64,000 nt of DNA from Pseudomonas sp. GD04091 (GTDB lineage: Bacteria; Pseudomonadota; Gammaproteobacteria; Pseudomonadales; Pseudomonadaceae), in the NCBI RefSeq assembly GCF_029836165.1, contig NZ_JAOEBG010000015.1, positions 1 to 64,000 on the forward strand. The letters run 5' to 3'. Positions 36,398 to 45,171 of the stretch are shown here, piece after piece (position 1 is the stretch's first letter; every line of letters begins with the position of its first letter). A model generated the notes under the pieces. It worked only from the letters and a program-made list of their open reading frames with translations, was not told the origin of the DNA and searched no databases. Made by a program: the position numbers and the translations under genes.

Positions 36398-37327
36398 ATG
36401 CACCAGCCCCTTGTCTTCATCGACGGCAACCAAGGTACCACCGGCCTGCAGATCCACGCCCGCCTGCACGGGCGCCAGGACCTGCGTCTGCTCACCCTGC
36501 CCGAGGCCGAGCGCAAGCACCCGGCGCGCCGACGCGAAGCGATCAACAGTGCCGACATCGCCCTGCTCTGCCTGCCCGATGACGCCGCCCGCGAGGCAGT
36601 GGCGACGATCAGCAATCCGGCGGTGCGGGTGATCGACGCCAGCTCCGCGCACCGCACCACGCCCGGCTGGGTCTACGGCCTGCCGGAGCTGGACCAGGGA
36701 CAGGCCGAGCGCATCGCCCGGGCCACTCGGGTGAGCAACCCCGGCTGCTACCCCACCGGGGCCATCGCCCTGCTGCATCCATTGGTCAAGGCCGGGCTGC
36801 TGCCAAGCGACTACCCGTTGAGCATCCATGCGATCTCCGGCTACTCCGGCGGCGGCCGGGCAGCGGTCGAACGCCACGAGCAGCGCAGCGACGCCTATCT
36901 GCCGACCGTGCAACTGTATGGCCTGGAACTGGCGCACAAGCATGTGCCGGAGATCCAGCAGCATGCCGGCCTCGGTGCCCGGCCGGTGTTCGTGCCGGGC
37001 TACGGCGACTATCGCCAGGGCATCGTGCTGAGCATCCCGCTGCAGTTGCGTCTGCTGCCGGGTGTCCACGCCGAACAGCTGCAAGCCTGTCTCGAGCGGC
37101 ACTACCAGGGCGCCCGTCACGTGCAGGTACTGCCCCTGCACCAGGCAGGCCCGGCCCCGGCGCTCGACCCGCAGGCGCTGAACGACAGCAACAACCTGCG
37201 CCTGGCTCTCTATGCCAACCCCGAGCACGGCCAGGTGCTGCTGACGGCGGTGTTCGACAACCTCGGCAAGGGCGCCTCGGGCGCCGCCGTGCAGAACCTC
37301 GACCTGATGCTGGCCGGCCTGCGCTAG
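36398..37327 (+). CDS. argC: N-acetyl-gamma-glutamyl-phosphate reductase, short type
   Basis: 309 residues, the length of type 2 ArgC (about 310 versus about 345 for type 1). The Rossmann motif GNQGTTG lies at 10-16 and the catalytic Cys is C117 in SNPGCYPTG. It catalyses the NADPH-dependent third step of arginine biosynthesis in the cytoplasm. The ATG at MHQPLVF is chosen because the Rossmann fold starts immediately; earlier in-frame ATGs would prepend unrelated residues. No other arg genes are adjacent. A strong terminator follows. Confidence 0.9.
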   Translation: MHQPLVFIDGNQGTTGLQIHARLHGRQDLRLLTLPEAERKHPARRREAINSADIALLCLPDDAAREAVATISNPAVRVIDASSAHRTTPGWVYGLPELDQGQAERIARATRVSNPGCYPTGAIALLHPLVKAGLLPSDYPLSIHAISGYSGGGRAAVERHEQRSDAYLPTVQLYGLELAHKHVPEIQQHAGLGARPVFVPGYGDYRQGIVLSIPLQLRLLPGVHAEQLQACLERHYQGARHVQVLPLHQAGPAPALDPQALNDSNNLRLALYANPEHGQVLLTAVFDNLGKGASGAAVQNLDLMLAGLR

Positions 37328-37338
37328 CGTAGACTAGG

Positions 37339-37365
37339 CACCCCGCGTCGCTTCGACGCGGGGTG
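37339..37365 (+). terminator. Intrinsic terminator after argC
   Basis: A 12-base perfect stem (CACCCCGCGTCG and its complement) with a three-base loop, 12 bases after the argC stop and followed by TTT. The next gene starts 28 bases beyond it. Confidence 0.8.
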
Positions 37366-37393
37366 TTTCCGCCCAGCTGGAGTCCGACCCGCG

Positions 37394-38080
37394 ATGTTCA
37401 TCCTCCGCCGCCTCGACGGCGTGCCACCTGAATCCTTCCAGAACCAGATCCGCCAGCTGGTGATTGACCATGTCGGCCAGCTCAGCAGCGTCGCCATCAG
37501 CCCGGACAACCCGCTCTACCCGCTGTACCAGTACGGCGTGGGCATGGAAGTGCATCAGTACCTGATGGCCCTGGACGGCACCCGTGGCCTGAAGGTGGAG
37601 CTGACCCTGGCCCTGGACGCCGACGCACCGGACCAACTGCTCGGTTTCGCCTTGTCACTGCCGGCCCAGGATGATGCCCAGGCCTGCTCCCTGGCCTACC
37701 TTGCCGTGGCCTCCAGCCACCGCCGCCAGGGCATCGCCCGGGCACTGCTGGATGACCTGCGTGCGCGCTACGCCTGCGTCGAGCTGAGCGCTTTCGCCGA
37801 GCAGGTTCCCTGGTTCGAGGCCATGGGCCTGCAAGTGGTGGCCAGCGCCGGGCCGCAAGTGCTGATGAGCAGCAGCGGGCACGCCAGCGGGGCGTTGATC
37901 GGGCGGCTGGATATCGCGCCGATCTACCAGAGCACCGAGGTGCGGCAGATCCATGCGTACCTGCTCAAGCAGCGTGGCGAGGAAGCGATGGTGGCAGCCG
38001 AACGCCTGCGTGACGAGCGGCTGGACAGGTTGACGGAGCAGGCGAACGCGTGTGTCAAACAGCGACTGACCCGTCATTGA
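37394..38080 (+). CDS. GNAT-family N-acetyltransferase
   Basis: 228 residues. The acetyl-CoA-binding motif A reads SSHRRQGIARALLDDL (R/QxxGxA present), preceded by AYLAVA, in the middle of the protein. A C-terminal extension of about 75 residues, helical and rich in Arg and Glu, is longer than in simple GNATs. The acceptor is not predictable. It stands alone after the argC terminator and converges on the ABC permease gene. Confidence 0.83.
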   Translation: MFILRRLDGVPPESFQNQIRQLVIDHVGQLSSVAISPDNPLYPLYQYGVGMEVHQYLMALDGTRGLKVELTLALDADAPDQLLGFALSLPAQDDAQACSLAYLAVASSHRRQGIARALLDDLRARYACVELSAFAEQVPWFEAMGLQVVASAGPQVLMSSSGHASGALIGRLDIAPIYQSTEVRQIHAYLLKQRGEEAMVAAERLRDERLDRLTEQANACVKQRLTRH

Positions 38081-38148
38081 GCGATAGCACTGGGGCCGCT
38101 TGGCAGCCAATCGCCAGCGACAGGGCCGCATAGCGGCCCCGGCAATCT

Positions 38149-38904
38149 TCAGGCATGTACCCAGCGCCGATGCAGCCCACGGGCCAGGGCATCGAGCATG
38201 AAGCCCAGCCCCCCGATCAGCAGCACCATGGCCATCAACTCGGAATACGCCAGCCGGTCCCGGGTATCGAGAATGAAGTACCCCAGCCCCGCGCTGACCC
38301 CGAGCATCTCGCACGGCACCAGCACGATCCACAGGATGCCGATGGCCAGGCGCACCCCGGTCAGGACGTGGCCGATGACCCCGGGAACGATCACCTTGCA
38401 CAGCGTCTCCCAGCGCGTGGCACTCAGGCTGCGGCTCAACTGCAACCAGCGCGGGTCGAGCTGACGCACGCCCGCGGCGGTGTTGAGCAGGATCGGCCAC
38501 AGCGCGGCGAAGGCCAGCAGGAAGTAGATCGGCTGGTCGCCCACGCCCATCAGCATCACCACCACCGGCATCCACGACAGCGGCGAGATCATGCGCAGGA
38601 ACTGGAACGCCGGCGTGGTCGCCGCCTCCAGGTGGCGGTAGCTGCCCACCAGCAGCCCCAGCGGCACACCGATCAGCAGCGCCAGCAGCAGGCCGACCAG
38701 GATGCGCTTGAGGCTCACCCAGATATGCCCATAGACCTCGCCCTGCCCGAGCAGCTCGACCAGGCTCTGCAACGTGGCCTGGGGCGAGAAGCGCGCCGAC
38801 AGCCCATCGCTGGCGCCGAAAACCTGCACCCCTGCCCACCACAGCAACAACAGCACCACCAGACCCACCAGGCCCAGGGCGCCATGCACGACATGCCTGC
38901 GCAT
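38149..38904 (-). CDS. ABC transporter permease, sulfonate/nitrate type
   Basis: 251 residues, about six membrane helices, with a BPD_transp_1 pattern near 150-200 (AAGVRQLDPRWLQLSRSLSATRW is the EAA-like coupling loop). It belongs to the SsuC/TauC/NrtB group. Its start overlaps the binding-protein stop (TGATG), so it is the last gene of a five-gene minus-strand unit with the ATPase, binding protein, flavoprotein and AhpD-like genes. It carries the substrate through the inner membrane. Confidence 0.88.
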   Translation of the reverse strand: MRRHVVHGALGLVGLVVLLLLWWAGVQVFGASDGLSARFSPQATLQSLVELLGQGEVYGHIWVSLKRILVGLLLALLIGVPLGLLVGSYRHLEAATTPAFQFLRMISPLSWMPVVVMLMGVGDQPIYFLLAFAALWPILLNTAAGVRQLDPRWLQLSRSLSATRWETLCKVIVPGVIGHVLTGVRLAIGILWIVLVPCEMLGVSAGLGYFILDTRDRLAYSELMAMVLLIGGLGFMLDALARGLHRRWVHA

Positions 38905-40109
38905 CAGACCGCGAACTCCTCGCTACGCTGGAAATTCTCGGCGATGCCGAAGGTTGCCGGGCCACCCACGGCGGCGATGGCGTTGCGCACGAAGCGGTCG
39001 TCCACCAGGTCACGCGCGGTGTGCGCCGGATCCAGCCCAGCGAGGAAACCACTCTCGCCTTCGATCAGGGTGTTCTTCAGGCGCTTGACCAGCTCCTCGG
39101 TGTAGCTGGGGAACGGGTATGGCTGGAAGTCGATGCGCTTTTCATCCCATTGCTGATGCTGGATCGCGCCGCTGGCGATGTACCCGGCGCGCTCTTCGGC
39201 GGAAGGTGCCAGCACCTTGGTCAGCACCGCCGGCTCGTGCGGGGTGTACTTGTTGGGGCCGGCCTTGGACAGCAAGGCGGCGGCCTCGGCACGATGTTCA
39301 CGGGTCCACTGCTGGGCCTTGACGATGGCATTGACCACCTTCTGCGACCATTCCGGGCGATTGTTCAGATCATGCTCGTGCATGAACACCACGCAGCATG
39401 CATGGTTGCGCCAGACGTCGCCGGTGAAGCGCTGCACGCGGCCGACCTTGAGGTTCTCGGCCAGGGCGTTGAACGGCTCGGCGACGATGTAGCCGGCGAT
39501 GCGCTTGCTGGCCAGGGCCGGCGGCATATCCGACGGTGGCAGCACCAGCAGGTTGACCTCGTTGTCCGCCAGCTGCGCGCTGGCCGGCTTGGACACCGGC
39601 TTCAAGCCGTTGTCGTCGAGCATCTGCTGCAGCACCACGTTATGGATCGAGTACCAGAACGGAATGGCCACGGTCTTGCCGCCAAGCTGCTTCATGTCGG
39701 TGATGTCCGGCGCCACGGTCAGTCCCGAGCCACCGACATGGTTCCAGGCCACGACCTTGGCCGGCACCTTGCTGCCATAGCGCGCCCACACGGTCATCGG
39801 CGACAGCAGGTGAATGACATTGACCTGCCCGGAAATGAACGCCTCGATCACCTGCGCCCAGCTGCGCAGCAACACCGGGCGCTCGGCCTTGATGCCCTCG
39901 GCTTCGAACAGGCCGTTGTTGTGCGCCACCAGCAGCGGCGTGGCGTCGGTGATCGGCAGATAGCCGATGCGTACCGGCGCGTCCGGCTCGGCGGCGGCGC
40001 GCGCCTGCAGGCTCGCCAGCAACGGCACGGCGCCGGCGGCGGTGAGCATGGCGCTCAGCTTGAGAAAATCGCGACGAGACGTCGTGGAACAGCAGTCATC
40101 CATGCACAT
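38904..40109 (-). CDS. Tat-exported ABC substrate-binding protein (NrtA/SsuA-like)
   Basis: 401 residues. The signal carries the twin-arginine motif SRRDFLKLS at about 11-19, so export is probably by Tat. Before it, MCMDDCCST is unusually cysteine-rich. The mature protein has the NMT1/NrtA-like pattern IGYLPITDATPLLVAHNNGLF and GKTVAIPFWYSIHN. Relatives bind nitrate, bicarbonate, sulfonates or taurine; here gene context with an acyl-CoA-dehydrogenase-like flavoprotein leans toward an organosulfur compound, by inference only. The gene starts inside the 3' end of the ATPase gene (14-base overlap). Confidence 0.87.
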   Translation of the reverse strand: MCMDDCCSTTSRRDFLKLSAMLTAAGAVPLLASLQARAAAEPDAPVRIGYLPITDATPLLVAHNNGLFEAEGIKAERPVLLRSWAQVIEAFISGQVNVIHLLSPMTVWARYGSKVPAKVVAWNHVGGSGLTVAPDITDMKQLGGKTVAIPFWYSIHNVVLQQMLDDNGLKPVSKPASAQLADNEVNLLVLPPSDMPPALASKRIAGYIVAEPFNALAENLKVGRVQRFTGDVWRNHACCVVFMHEHDLNNRPEWSQKVVNAIVKAQQWTREHRAEAAALLSKAGPNKYTPHEPAVLTKVLAPSAEERAGYIASGAIQHQQWDEKRIDFQPYPFPSYTEELVKRLKNTLIEGESGFLAGLDPAHTARDLVDDRFVRNAIAAVGGPATFGIAENFQRSEEFAV

Positions 40110-40917
40110 GGACAGCCTCCGAGGGCAAGGGAGAAGGAGTGGGTTCGGCTGTGCGGCTTGCCCGCCGAAGGGTTTTCAGAATTTCGATGCGCAGCGCGCC
40201 CAGTTCCTCGACCCGCTGCGCGCGGGGCTGCGGCAGGTCGATATGCCATTGACCCAGGGTGCGCGCCGGCTGGTTGCCCAGTAGCAGCACGCGATCGGAC
40301 AGCAGCAGGGCTTCGTCGATGTCGTGGGTGATCAGCACCGCGGCGGTGTTGTGGGTGGCGATCAGCTGCAGCAGCAATTGCTGCATGTCGGCCCGGGTCA
40401 CCTCGTCCAGCGCACCGAACGGCTCATCCAGCAACAGCACCTCGGGCTGGCGCGCCAGGCAACGGGCCAGCGCGGTGCGCTGGGCCATGCCGCCGGAGAG
40501 CTGGGCGGGGTACTGGTTGCGAGCGTGGGCCAGGCCCACCGCGTCGATGGCATGCTCGATCCGTGCACGCCGCTCGCTAGCCGTCAGCCTGGGCTGCCGA
40601 GCGAAATCGAGGCCGAAGGCGACGTTCTTTTCCAGGCTCAGCCAGGGCAGCAGGCTGGGATCCTGGAACGCCACGGCCAGACGCGGATGCGGGCCTTGCA
40701 GCGGCTCGCCGTGCAGGCTGACGCTGCCGCCGCGAGCCTGCTGCAGGCCAGCCAGCACGCGTAACAGGCTGGATTTGCCAACGCCGCTGGGGCCGAGGAT
40801 GGTGACCACCTCCCCCGGCGCGAGCGACAGGTCGAACTGTTCCAGCACGGCCTGCCAGCCACCTTCGCACGGATAGCCCAGGCTGATGTCGCGGGCTTCG
40901 AGCAACACGTCGGTCAT
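40096..40917 (-). CDS. ABC transporter ATPase, SsuB/TauB type
   Basis: 273 residues with Walker A GPSGVGKSS near 44-52, signature LSGGMAQR, Walker B VLLLDEPFGALDE and the H-loop ITHDIDEAL. The family couples to SsuC/TauC permeases. Start ATG overlaps the flavoprotein stop as ATGA. A long frame upstream of this ATG overlaps the flavoprotein gene and is not part of the protein. The C-terminal tail PTPSPLPSEAVHVHG is unusual and may be linked to the overlap with the binding-protein gene. Confidence 0.9.
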   Translation of the reverse strand: MTDVLLEARDISLGYPCEGGWQAVLEQFDLSLAPGEVVTILGPSGVGKSSLLRVLAGLQQARGGSVSLHGEPLQGPHPRLAVAFQDPSLLPWLSLEKNVAFGLDFARQPRLTASERRARIEHAIDAVGLAHARNQYPAQLSGGMAQRTALARCLARQPEVLLLDEPFGALDEVTRADMQQLLLQLIATHNTAAVLITHDIDEALLLSDRVLLLGNQPARTLGQWHIDLPQPRAQRVEELGALRIEILKTLRRASRTAEPTPSPLPSEAVHVHG

Positions 40918-41978
40918 GCAGCGGCCGCCTGGCGTTGCAGTTCGGCGCGCAGTTGCACCAGGCTCGGCGTGACGATCGGCACGAAGGCCGACTCGCGCCA
41001 GCGGCGCGCGAAACCTTCGCCATAGGCCGTCAGGTAAGCCTTGCCACCACTGGCTTGCAGCTCTAGTTGCACGGCATCGGCCGCACTTTCGGCCAGCGTG
41101 ATGCGCAGCTTGAACAAGGCAGCCGGCTGCCCGAGGAAGCGGCCGTCGAGCAGGCCTTGCTTGAGCTCGCCGACGGTGTTTTCCAGGCGCGCCTGGAGCA
41201 CCTGGCAGGCTTCCTCGAGGAACGAGCCGCGGCCCTGCAGGTGCTCCTGGGCTTCCTCGAGCGCACGACGGGCCAGGCCGATGGCCATGCCGCACTGCAG
41301 CGCCAGGAACGCCGGACGCACCTTGGGCAGAAACTCGCGGGCATTGTCGTGCAGCAGCCAGTCGCGAGCCAGCGGCACCTGGTGGAACGCCAGCGCCGCG
41401 GTGTTGCTCGATTGCAGGCCCATCAGCTGCAGGTCGGCGGAACGCTCAAGGCCCGGCGCATCCGAGGGGATGGCGACCACGAACGGCGCACCGCCCGCGT
41501 CATTCTCGATGGCCGCGGCCACCACGAAACCGCTCTTGCGCAGGTTGGTGACCCAGTGCAGGCGCCCTTCGAGGTTCCAGCCATCGGCTGCCGCCCGCGC
41601 GCTCACCTGCAAGGCCTCGATGCCGGAGAGAAACTTCATGGCGTTGGAAAGCCCGGTGGCCCCGGCCAGCTCGCCCTTGAGCAGCGCGGGCATCAGCCGT
41701 TCGCACAGTAAGCGGTTGGGGCTTTGCAGCAGGTATTCGATGAAGGCGCGCTGCCCCCAGCAGACGAAGGCCGCTGCCAACGAGCGGCTGGCAATCGCGG
41801 CAATGGCCTCGACCGCCTCGGTGACGTCGCCGCCCGAACCACCCTGGGCCGGATCGACGCCGATGCGCAGCAGCTGCGACTCGGCGATGTGCGCCAGTAC
41901 CAGATGCGGATCGCACTGACCTTGGTCGATAGCCTCGGCATTGGCATCCAGCCACTGTCGAAATGCACAATCAAGCAT
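40914..41978 (-). CDS. Acyl-CoA-dehydrogenase-fold flavoprotein (possible monooxygenase)
   Basis: 354 residues with the acyl-CoA dehydrogenase fold: N-terminal helices, a middle domain (LEGRLHWVTNLRKSGFVVAA) and a C-terminal helical domain (GMAIGLARRALEEAQ, ASGGKAYLTAYGEGFARRWRE). The protein is shorter than true acyl-CoA dehydrogenases (about 380), and relatives next to sulfonate ABC genes act as flavin-dependent monooxygenases (DszC/SfnC type). Whether it uses FMNH2 cannot be read from the sequence. The start has an excellent AAGGAGTAGG ribosome site. It stands between the AhpD-like and ATPase genes, coupled to the latter. Confidence 0.84.
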   Translation of the reverse strand: MLDCAFRQWLDANAEAIDQGQCDPHLVLAHIAESQLLRIGVDPAQGGSGGDVTEAVEAIAAIASRSLAAAFVCWGQRAFIEYLLQSPNRLLCERLMPALLKGELAGATGLSNAMKFLSGIEALQVSARAAADGWNLEGRLHWVTNLRKSGFVVAAAIENDAGGAPFVVAIPSDAPGLERSADLQLMGLQSSNTAALAFHQVPLARDWLLHDNAREFLPKVRPAFLALQCGMAIGLARRALEEAQEHLQGRGSFLEEACQVLQARLENTVGELKQGLLDGRFLGQPAALFKLRITLAESAADAVQLELQASGGKAYLTAYGEGFARRWRESAFVPIVTPSLVQLRAELQRQAAAA

Positions 41979-42024
41979 GTCCCTACTCCTTTTGAAACAC
42001 CGGCGCGCCGGCATCAGGCTTCGA

Positions 42025-42585
42025 TTACGCCGAAGGCTGCCAGCGGTACTTGCTCAGTTCGTCGTTGAGCGGCGTCTGGGCGAACACATTAGCAAAGTTG
42101 CACAGGGTTGCGAGACTCACCCCGAGAATCACTTCCAAAGCGTTGCCCTCGGTGAAGCCGGCGTCGCGCAAGGCCTGATAGGTGGCGTCGCTGACATTGC
42201 CACGGGTGGCGATCACTTCGCGGGCGAACGCGGCGAGCGTCTCGTAACGGGCATCGGGCAGCTCGCCACGGGCACGCAGGGCATCGACCACCTCCTGCGG
42301 CAGCTTGGCCTTGTTCAGGGCCACGGCGGTGTGGCCGGCGACACAGAAATCGCAGCCGTGCTGGGTGGCCGCGATCAGTTGCACCACCTCGCGCTCTGCC
42401 AGGGTCAGCTCGGACTTGCCGTTGAGGGCCGAAACGGTGACGTAGGTTTCCAGCGCGGCCGGGGCGTTGGCAAGGATACCCAGCAGGTTGGGAATGAAGC
42501 CGGAGTTCTTCTGGGCGTTTTCAAGGAACGGACGTGCGGCTTCCGGAGCGGTCTGCAGGCTGTGTAGAGTGATGCGCGCGGACAT
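42025..42585 (-). CDS. AhpD-like carboxymuconolactone decarboxylase-family protein
   Basis: 186 residues. The AhpD-type redox motif HGCDFCVAGH gives C78, C81 and H85, the typical CxxC plus His of the alkylhydroperoxidase group; YVTVSALNGKSELTLAEREVVQ precedes it. It may reduce a peroxide formed by the neighbouring flavoprotein; that is inference. Ribosome site AAAGGAGA sits well. First gene of the minus-strand ABC unit, divergent from the AraC gene with 103 bases between. Confidence 0.87.
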   Translation of the reverse strand: MSARITLHSLQTAPEAARPFLENAQKNSGFIPNLLGILANAPAALETYVTVSALNGKSELTLAEREVVQLIAATQHGCDFCVAGHTAVALNKAKLPQEVVDALRARGELPDARYETLAAFAREVIATRGNVSDATYQALRDAGFTEGNALEVILGVSLATLCNFANVFAQTPLNDELSKYRWQPSA

Positions 42586-42688
42586 TGGAGTGGTCTCCTT
42601 TGATGTAGGTCGCTACAGTCTGTTGGTTATAAGAAGTAGCATCCATATTCATCAGTCGCCTTTCCTTGCTCCAGAGTCTTTGCATTAG

Positions 42689-43606
42689 ATGATTTCATCC
42701 AGCCATCTTGTCGATTGGTTATTAGAGAGCCTGGAGCTCGACGCCAGCCTGTTCCATGTCGGTCGCTACTGCGGCGGCTGGCACGCCAGCACCCAGGGCA
42801 TGGGCCGGGCCAGTTTTCATCTGGTGGTACAGGGGCGCTGCTGGCTGCACATCGATGGCCAGCCCGAGCCGGTCCGGCTGGAAAGCGGCGATGCGGTGTT
42901 TCTGCTGCGCGACCTGGCCTATCGGCTGTCCAGCGATCAGGATCCGGCCGCAGCCTGCGCCCAGCCACGCCAGACCATGCAGGCACTGGATAACGAAGCG
43001 CCCGACGGCGTGGGGCTGGTCTGTGGGTTCTTCCACTTCCACCCAGGCTTGTCGTCGCTGATCGTCGAAGGGCTGGCCGACTGGATCCTGCTGCGCGCCG
43101 ACGACCCGGCCGGCAGTGCGGCACGGGCACTGTTCGAGCTGATCCTGGAAGAGTGCCGGCGCATGCCGCAACCTTCCGAGACACTGCTCGAACGCCTCAC
43201 CCATCTGCTGTTTCTGTATGTACTGCGCCAGCAGGTGCATGCCGGCCAGTCGCTCGGCGGCCTGGTCGCCCTCGCCCGTCAGCCGGCGTTTGCCGGGTTG
43301 CTGGAGCGCTTGATCGACGAGCCGGGGCAGGCGTGGACGCTGGAGAGCATGGCGGCGTGCACCGGGCTTTCGCGCTCGGCGTTCTTCAAGCGGTTCAATG
43401 AACTGGCCGGGCAGTCGCCCGGGCAGGTGCTGCTGGCGTTGCGCATGCGCCACGCGTGCCAGTTGCTCAAGGCCGGGAATACCGTCGAGCAGGTAGGCGC
43501 ACAGGCGGGATATCAATCGGTGGCGGCGTTCACCCGGGCGTTTGCCAAGGCGGTCGGCGTACAGCCCGGGGCTTATCGCAAGCAGCATGAAGGGCGGGCG
43601 GCTTGA
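42689..43606 (+). CDS. AraC-family transcriptional regulator
   Basis: 305 residues: N-terminal cupin-type sensor (about 20-180, with FHLVVQGRCWLHIDGQPEPVRLESGDAVFL split over several strands) and C-terminal double HTH (about 205-300) with the family signature QAGYQSVAAFTRAFAKAVGVQPGAYR shown in part. It is the cupin_6 AraC type often found beside AhpD-like genes. The divergent position next to the AhpD/flavoprotein/ABC unit makes it the likely regulator. The ribosome site is weak. Confidence 0.88.
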   Translation: MISSSHLVDWLLESLELDASLFHVGRYCGGWHASTQGMGRASFHLVVQGRCWLHIDGQPEPVRLESGDAVFLLRDLAYRLSSDQDPAAACAQPRQTMQALDNEAPDGVGLVCGFFHFHPGLSSLIVEGLADWILLRADDPAGSAARALFELILEECRRMPQPSETLLERLTHLLFLYVLRQQVHAGQSLGGLVALARQPAFAGLLERLIDEPGQAWTLESMAACTGLSRSAFFKRFNELAGQSPGQVLLALRMRHACQLLKAGNTVEQVGAQAGYQSVAAFTRAFAKAVGVQPGAYRKQHEGRAA

Positions 43607-43654
43607 GTCGATACTCCCACCCTGGCAGACCGCGAGCTTGCAAGGGTCGCTATT

Positions 43655-44071
43655 TCATTCAGCGATCTGCAAGCGCTTTCGATTACGTTGATCGATGGCC
43701 ACGGCGAGCCCTGCCAGCAAAATGGCCAGGGTGTAGGCGACAAGGCCGAGGTTGAGCCCCAGAATCATCTTCTCGGATCCATCCGAGAGCACCATCGACC
43801 CGCCGTAGCCATCGCGCAGCCAGTAGGCCAGCAGAAATCCGCCCGTTACAAACACCGTAAGCAGGCTCGCCAGCTGAAGATCGCTCCTGCCCCAGACAAG
43901 CCAGACACTGAATGCGCCGAGCGCGGTATTGGTAAACAGCTGCCACGTCTCGTGAAGCCTGGCATGGGCCTCCCACGCCGGGTTGAATACATGGGTATCG
44001 TTGATCTCGAGAATCGGTACGACCACGGCGTAAAAGACGATTCCGACCGTTACCAACAACTTCGCCAGCAT
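43655..44071 (-). CDS. Small four-helix membrane protein of unknown function
   Basis: 138 residues. The ATG is preceded by a near-perfect AAGGAGGT at nine bases, much better than the longer frame start 162 bases upstream. Four hydrophobic segments: about 3-22, 45-65, 70-90 and 105-127. A polar loop with FNPAWEAHARLHETWQLFTN between helices 1 and 2 contains two His residues. No known family is certain. It is co-oriented with the 110-residue gene upstream. Confidence 0.78.
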   Translation of the reverse strand: MLAKLLVTVGIVFYAVVVPILEINDTHVFNPAWEAHARLHETWQLFTNTALGAFSVWLVWGRSDLQLASLLTVFVTGGFLLAYWLRDGYGGSMVLSDGSEKMILGLNLGLVAYTLAILLAGLAVAIDQRNRKRLQIAE

Positions 44072-44115
44072 CAGCGACCTCCTTGTCCATTTTGGCGGTA
44101 CCGACCCAGTAGCGG

Positions 44116-44448
44116 CTACGCGGAAAAATACCGGAGCCAGTAGGCCTCTCTGCACGGATTGGTAAAGCTGATGTGGGTGGGGCTGACCACCGCGCCGCGT
44201 GGTTGGCGAATGACTTGGTAGCTGATCCAGCATTCAGCGCAGCCCCCATCACAGGGGAAGTTGTCCTGTTCGGCTAGCCGTTTGATGAGCGTGCCGTCGT
44301 CAAAGGCATAGGTTTTTTCCTCAGCGGTGACGGTGAAGCCTTGGTCAAGCCAGGTTTCTTGATGCGAACGCTCAAGATGCGCGGCCCGAGGCGAGCACAA
44401 ACCCAGGATGGCGCTGACATAGTTGGCGAGGTGATCCAGCTGGGTCAT
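44116..44448 (-). CDS. Hypothetical protein with a CxxxCxxC cluster
   Basis: 110 residues. The central segment FPCDGGCAECW contains C66, C70 and C73, a spacing that could bind zinc or an iron-sulfur cluster. No ribosome site stands out, and codon use is poorer than in neighbours, so the start is uncertain. No homolog family was recognised. Followed 44 bases later by the small membrane protein gene. Confidence 0.5.
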   Translation of the reverse strand: MTQLDHLANYVSAILGLCSPRAAHLERSHQETWLDQGFTVTAEEKTYAFDDGTLIKRLAEQDNFPCDGGCAECWISYQVIRQPRGAVVSPTHISFTNPCREAYWLRYFSA

Positions 44449-44802
44449 CGGCGGTGTTCGGTCTATGGCGGCCAGGGAAAGTGCGGCAACTTTACTAACA
44501 AGGCTGCCCTTGCGACAACTCTGCCCATCACCAGGCAGCTCGATCCTGCGTCCTCGTGGCCATTTTCATTTTCGCGGATCTGGGTCGAGCAATGGAGTGA
44601 ACGTTCACGCACGCTGCGCGCACACCGGTAACGCTTGGCTACTGGCCGGCGCGAATGGCAAAGATGACGCCGCTCTTCGCCCTGGCGCTTGTCGCGCACA
44701 CCTCAAGATGAATCGATTCTTCATGCAACACGGCGATGCCGGGCCTTGCCCTCACCCTCCTCTACGGCTACTACTAAAGTCTTAGGCAAGGAGGCATAGA
44801 AA
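44449..44802. other. Stretch with no supported gene
   Basis: Several open frames of 80-110 codons cross this stretch on both strands, but none has a ribosome site, a recognisable domain or Pseudomonas-like codon use. It also has lower GC than its surroundings. I see no clear RNA gene or repeat. Confidence 0.4.
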
Positions 44803-45039
44803 ATGATTTCGAGGTTCGTAATCGTTCCAGCAGTACCCAATGAACATGATCGACAGCGTCTTGGCCTACGTTACTGGACGCCGACCTACTCAGGCGGCTT
44901 CGACATCTACGACAACAAGGAAAAACAACGGCTCACGCCGACCTATCCGAGCAGGGAGGAGGCAGAGACGGCATGCAAGAAGAAAAACCTGGAGGCGGAT
45001 TGCCCCAACGGAGTGCTTCCTAGACTGCAAACCCGTTGA
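44803..45039 (+). CDS. Small hypothetical protein
   Basis: 78 residues. The ATG is preceded by AAGGAGG at nine bases, which is the reason to accept it. The composition is polar and charged, with a run TYPSREEAETACKKKNLEADC holding two cysteines near the C-terminus. It has no signal or membrane segment. No family recognised; a frame on the same stretch offset by one lacks a ribosome site. Possibly expressed but unverified. Confidence 0.5.
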   Translation: MISRFVIVPAVPNEHDRQRLGLRYWTPTYSGGFDIYDNKEKQRLTPTYPSREEAETACKKKNLEADCPNGVLPRLQTR

Positions 45040-45171
45040 TCCGGCACGAACCGGATATCCGCATGGGTTCGAAAGCAGCCATGCTGCCGAAAGCCCGAGC
45101 GGCACGCGATTTTCTTCGGTATCCCAGATTTGTCCCAAACAGAGCGCAGAGGGACAATGCGCAGGCATGAA

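Noticed and set aside
44465..44785. A possible 106-codon plus-strand gene in the gene-poor stretch
   Set aside because: No ribosome site, no domain and overlapping frames on the other strand of equal length; nothing favours it.
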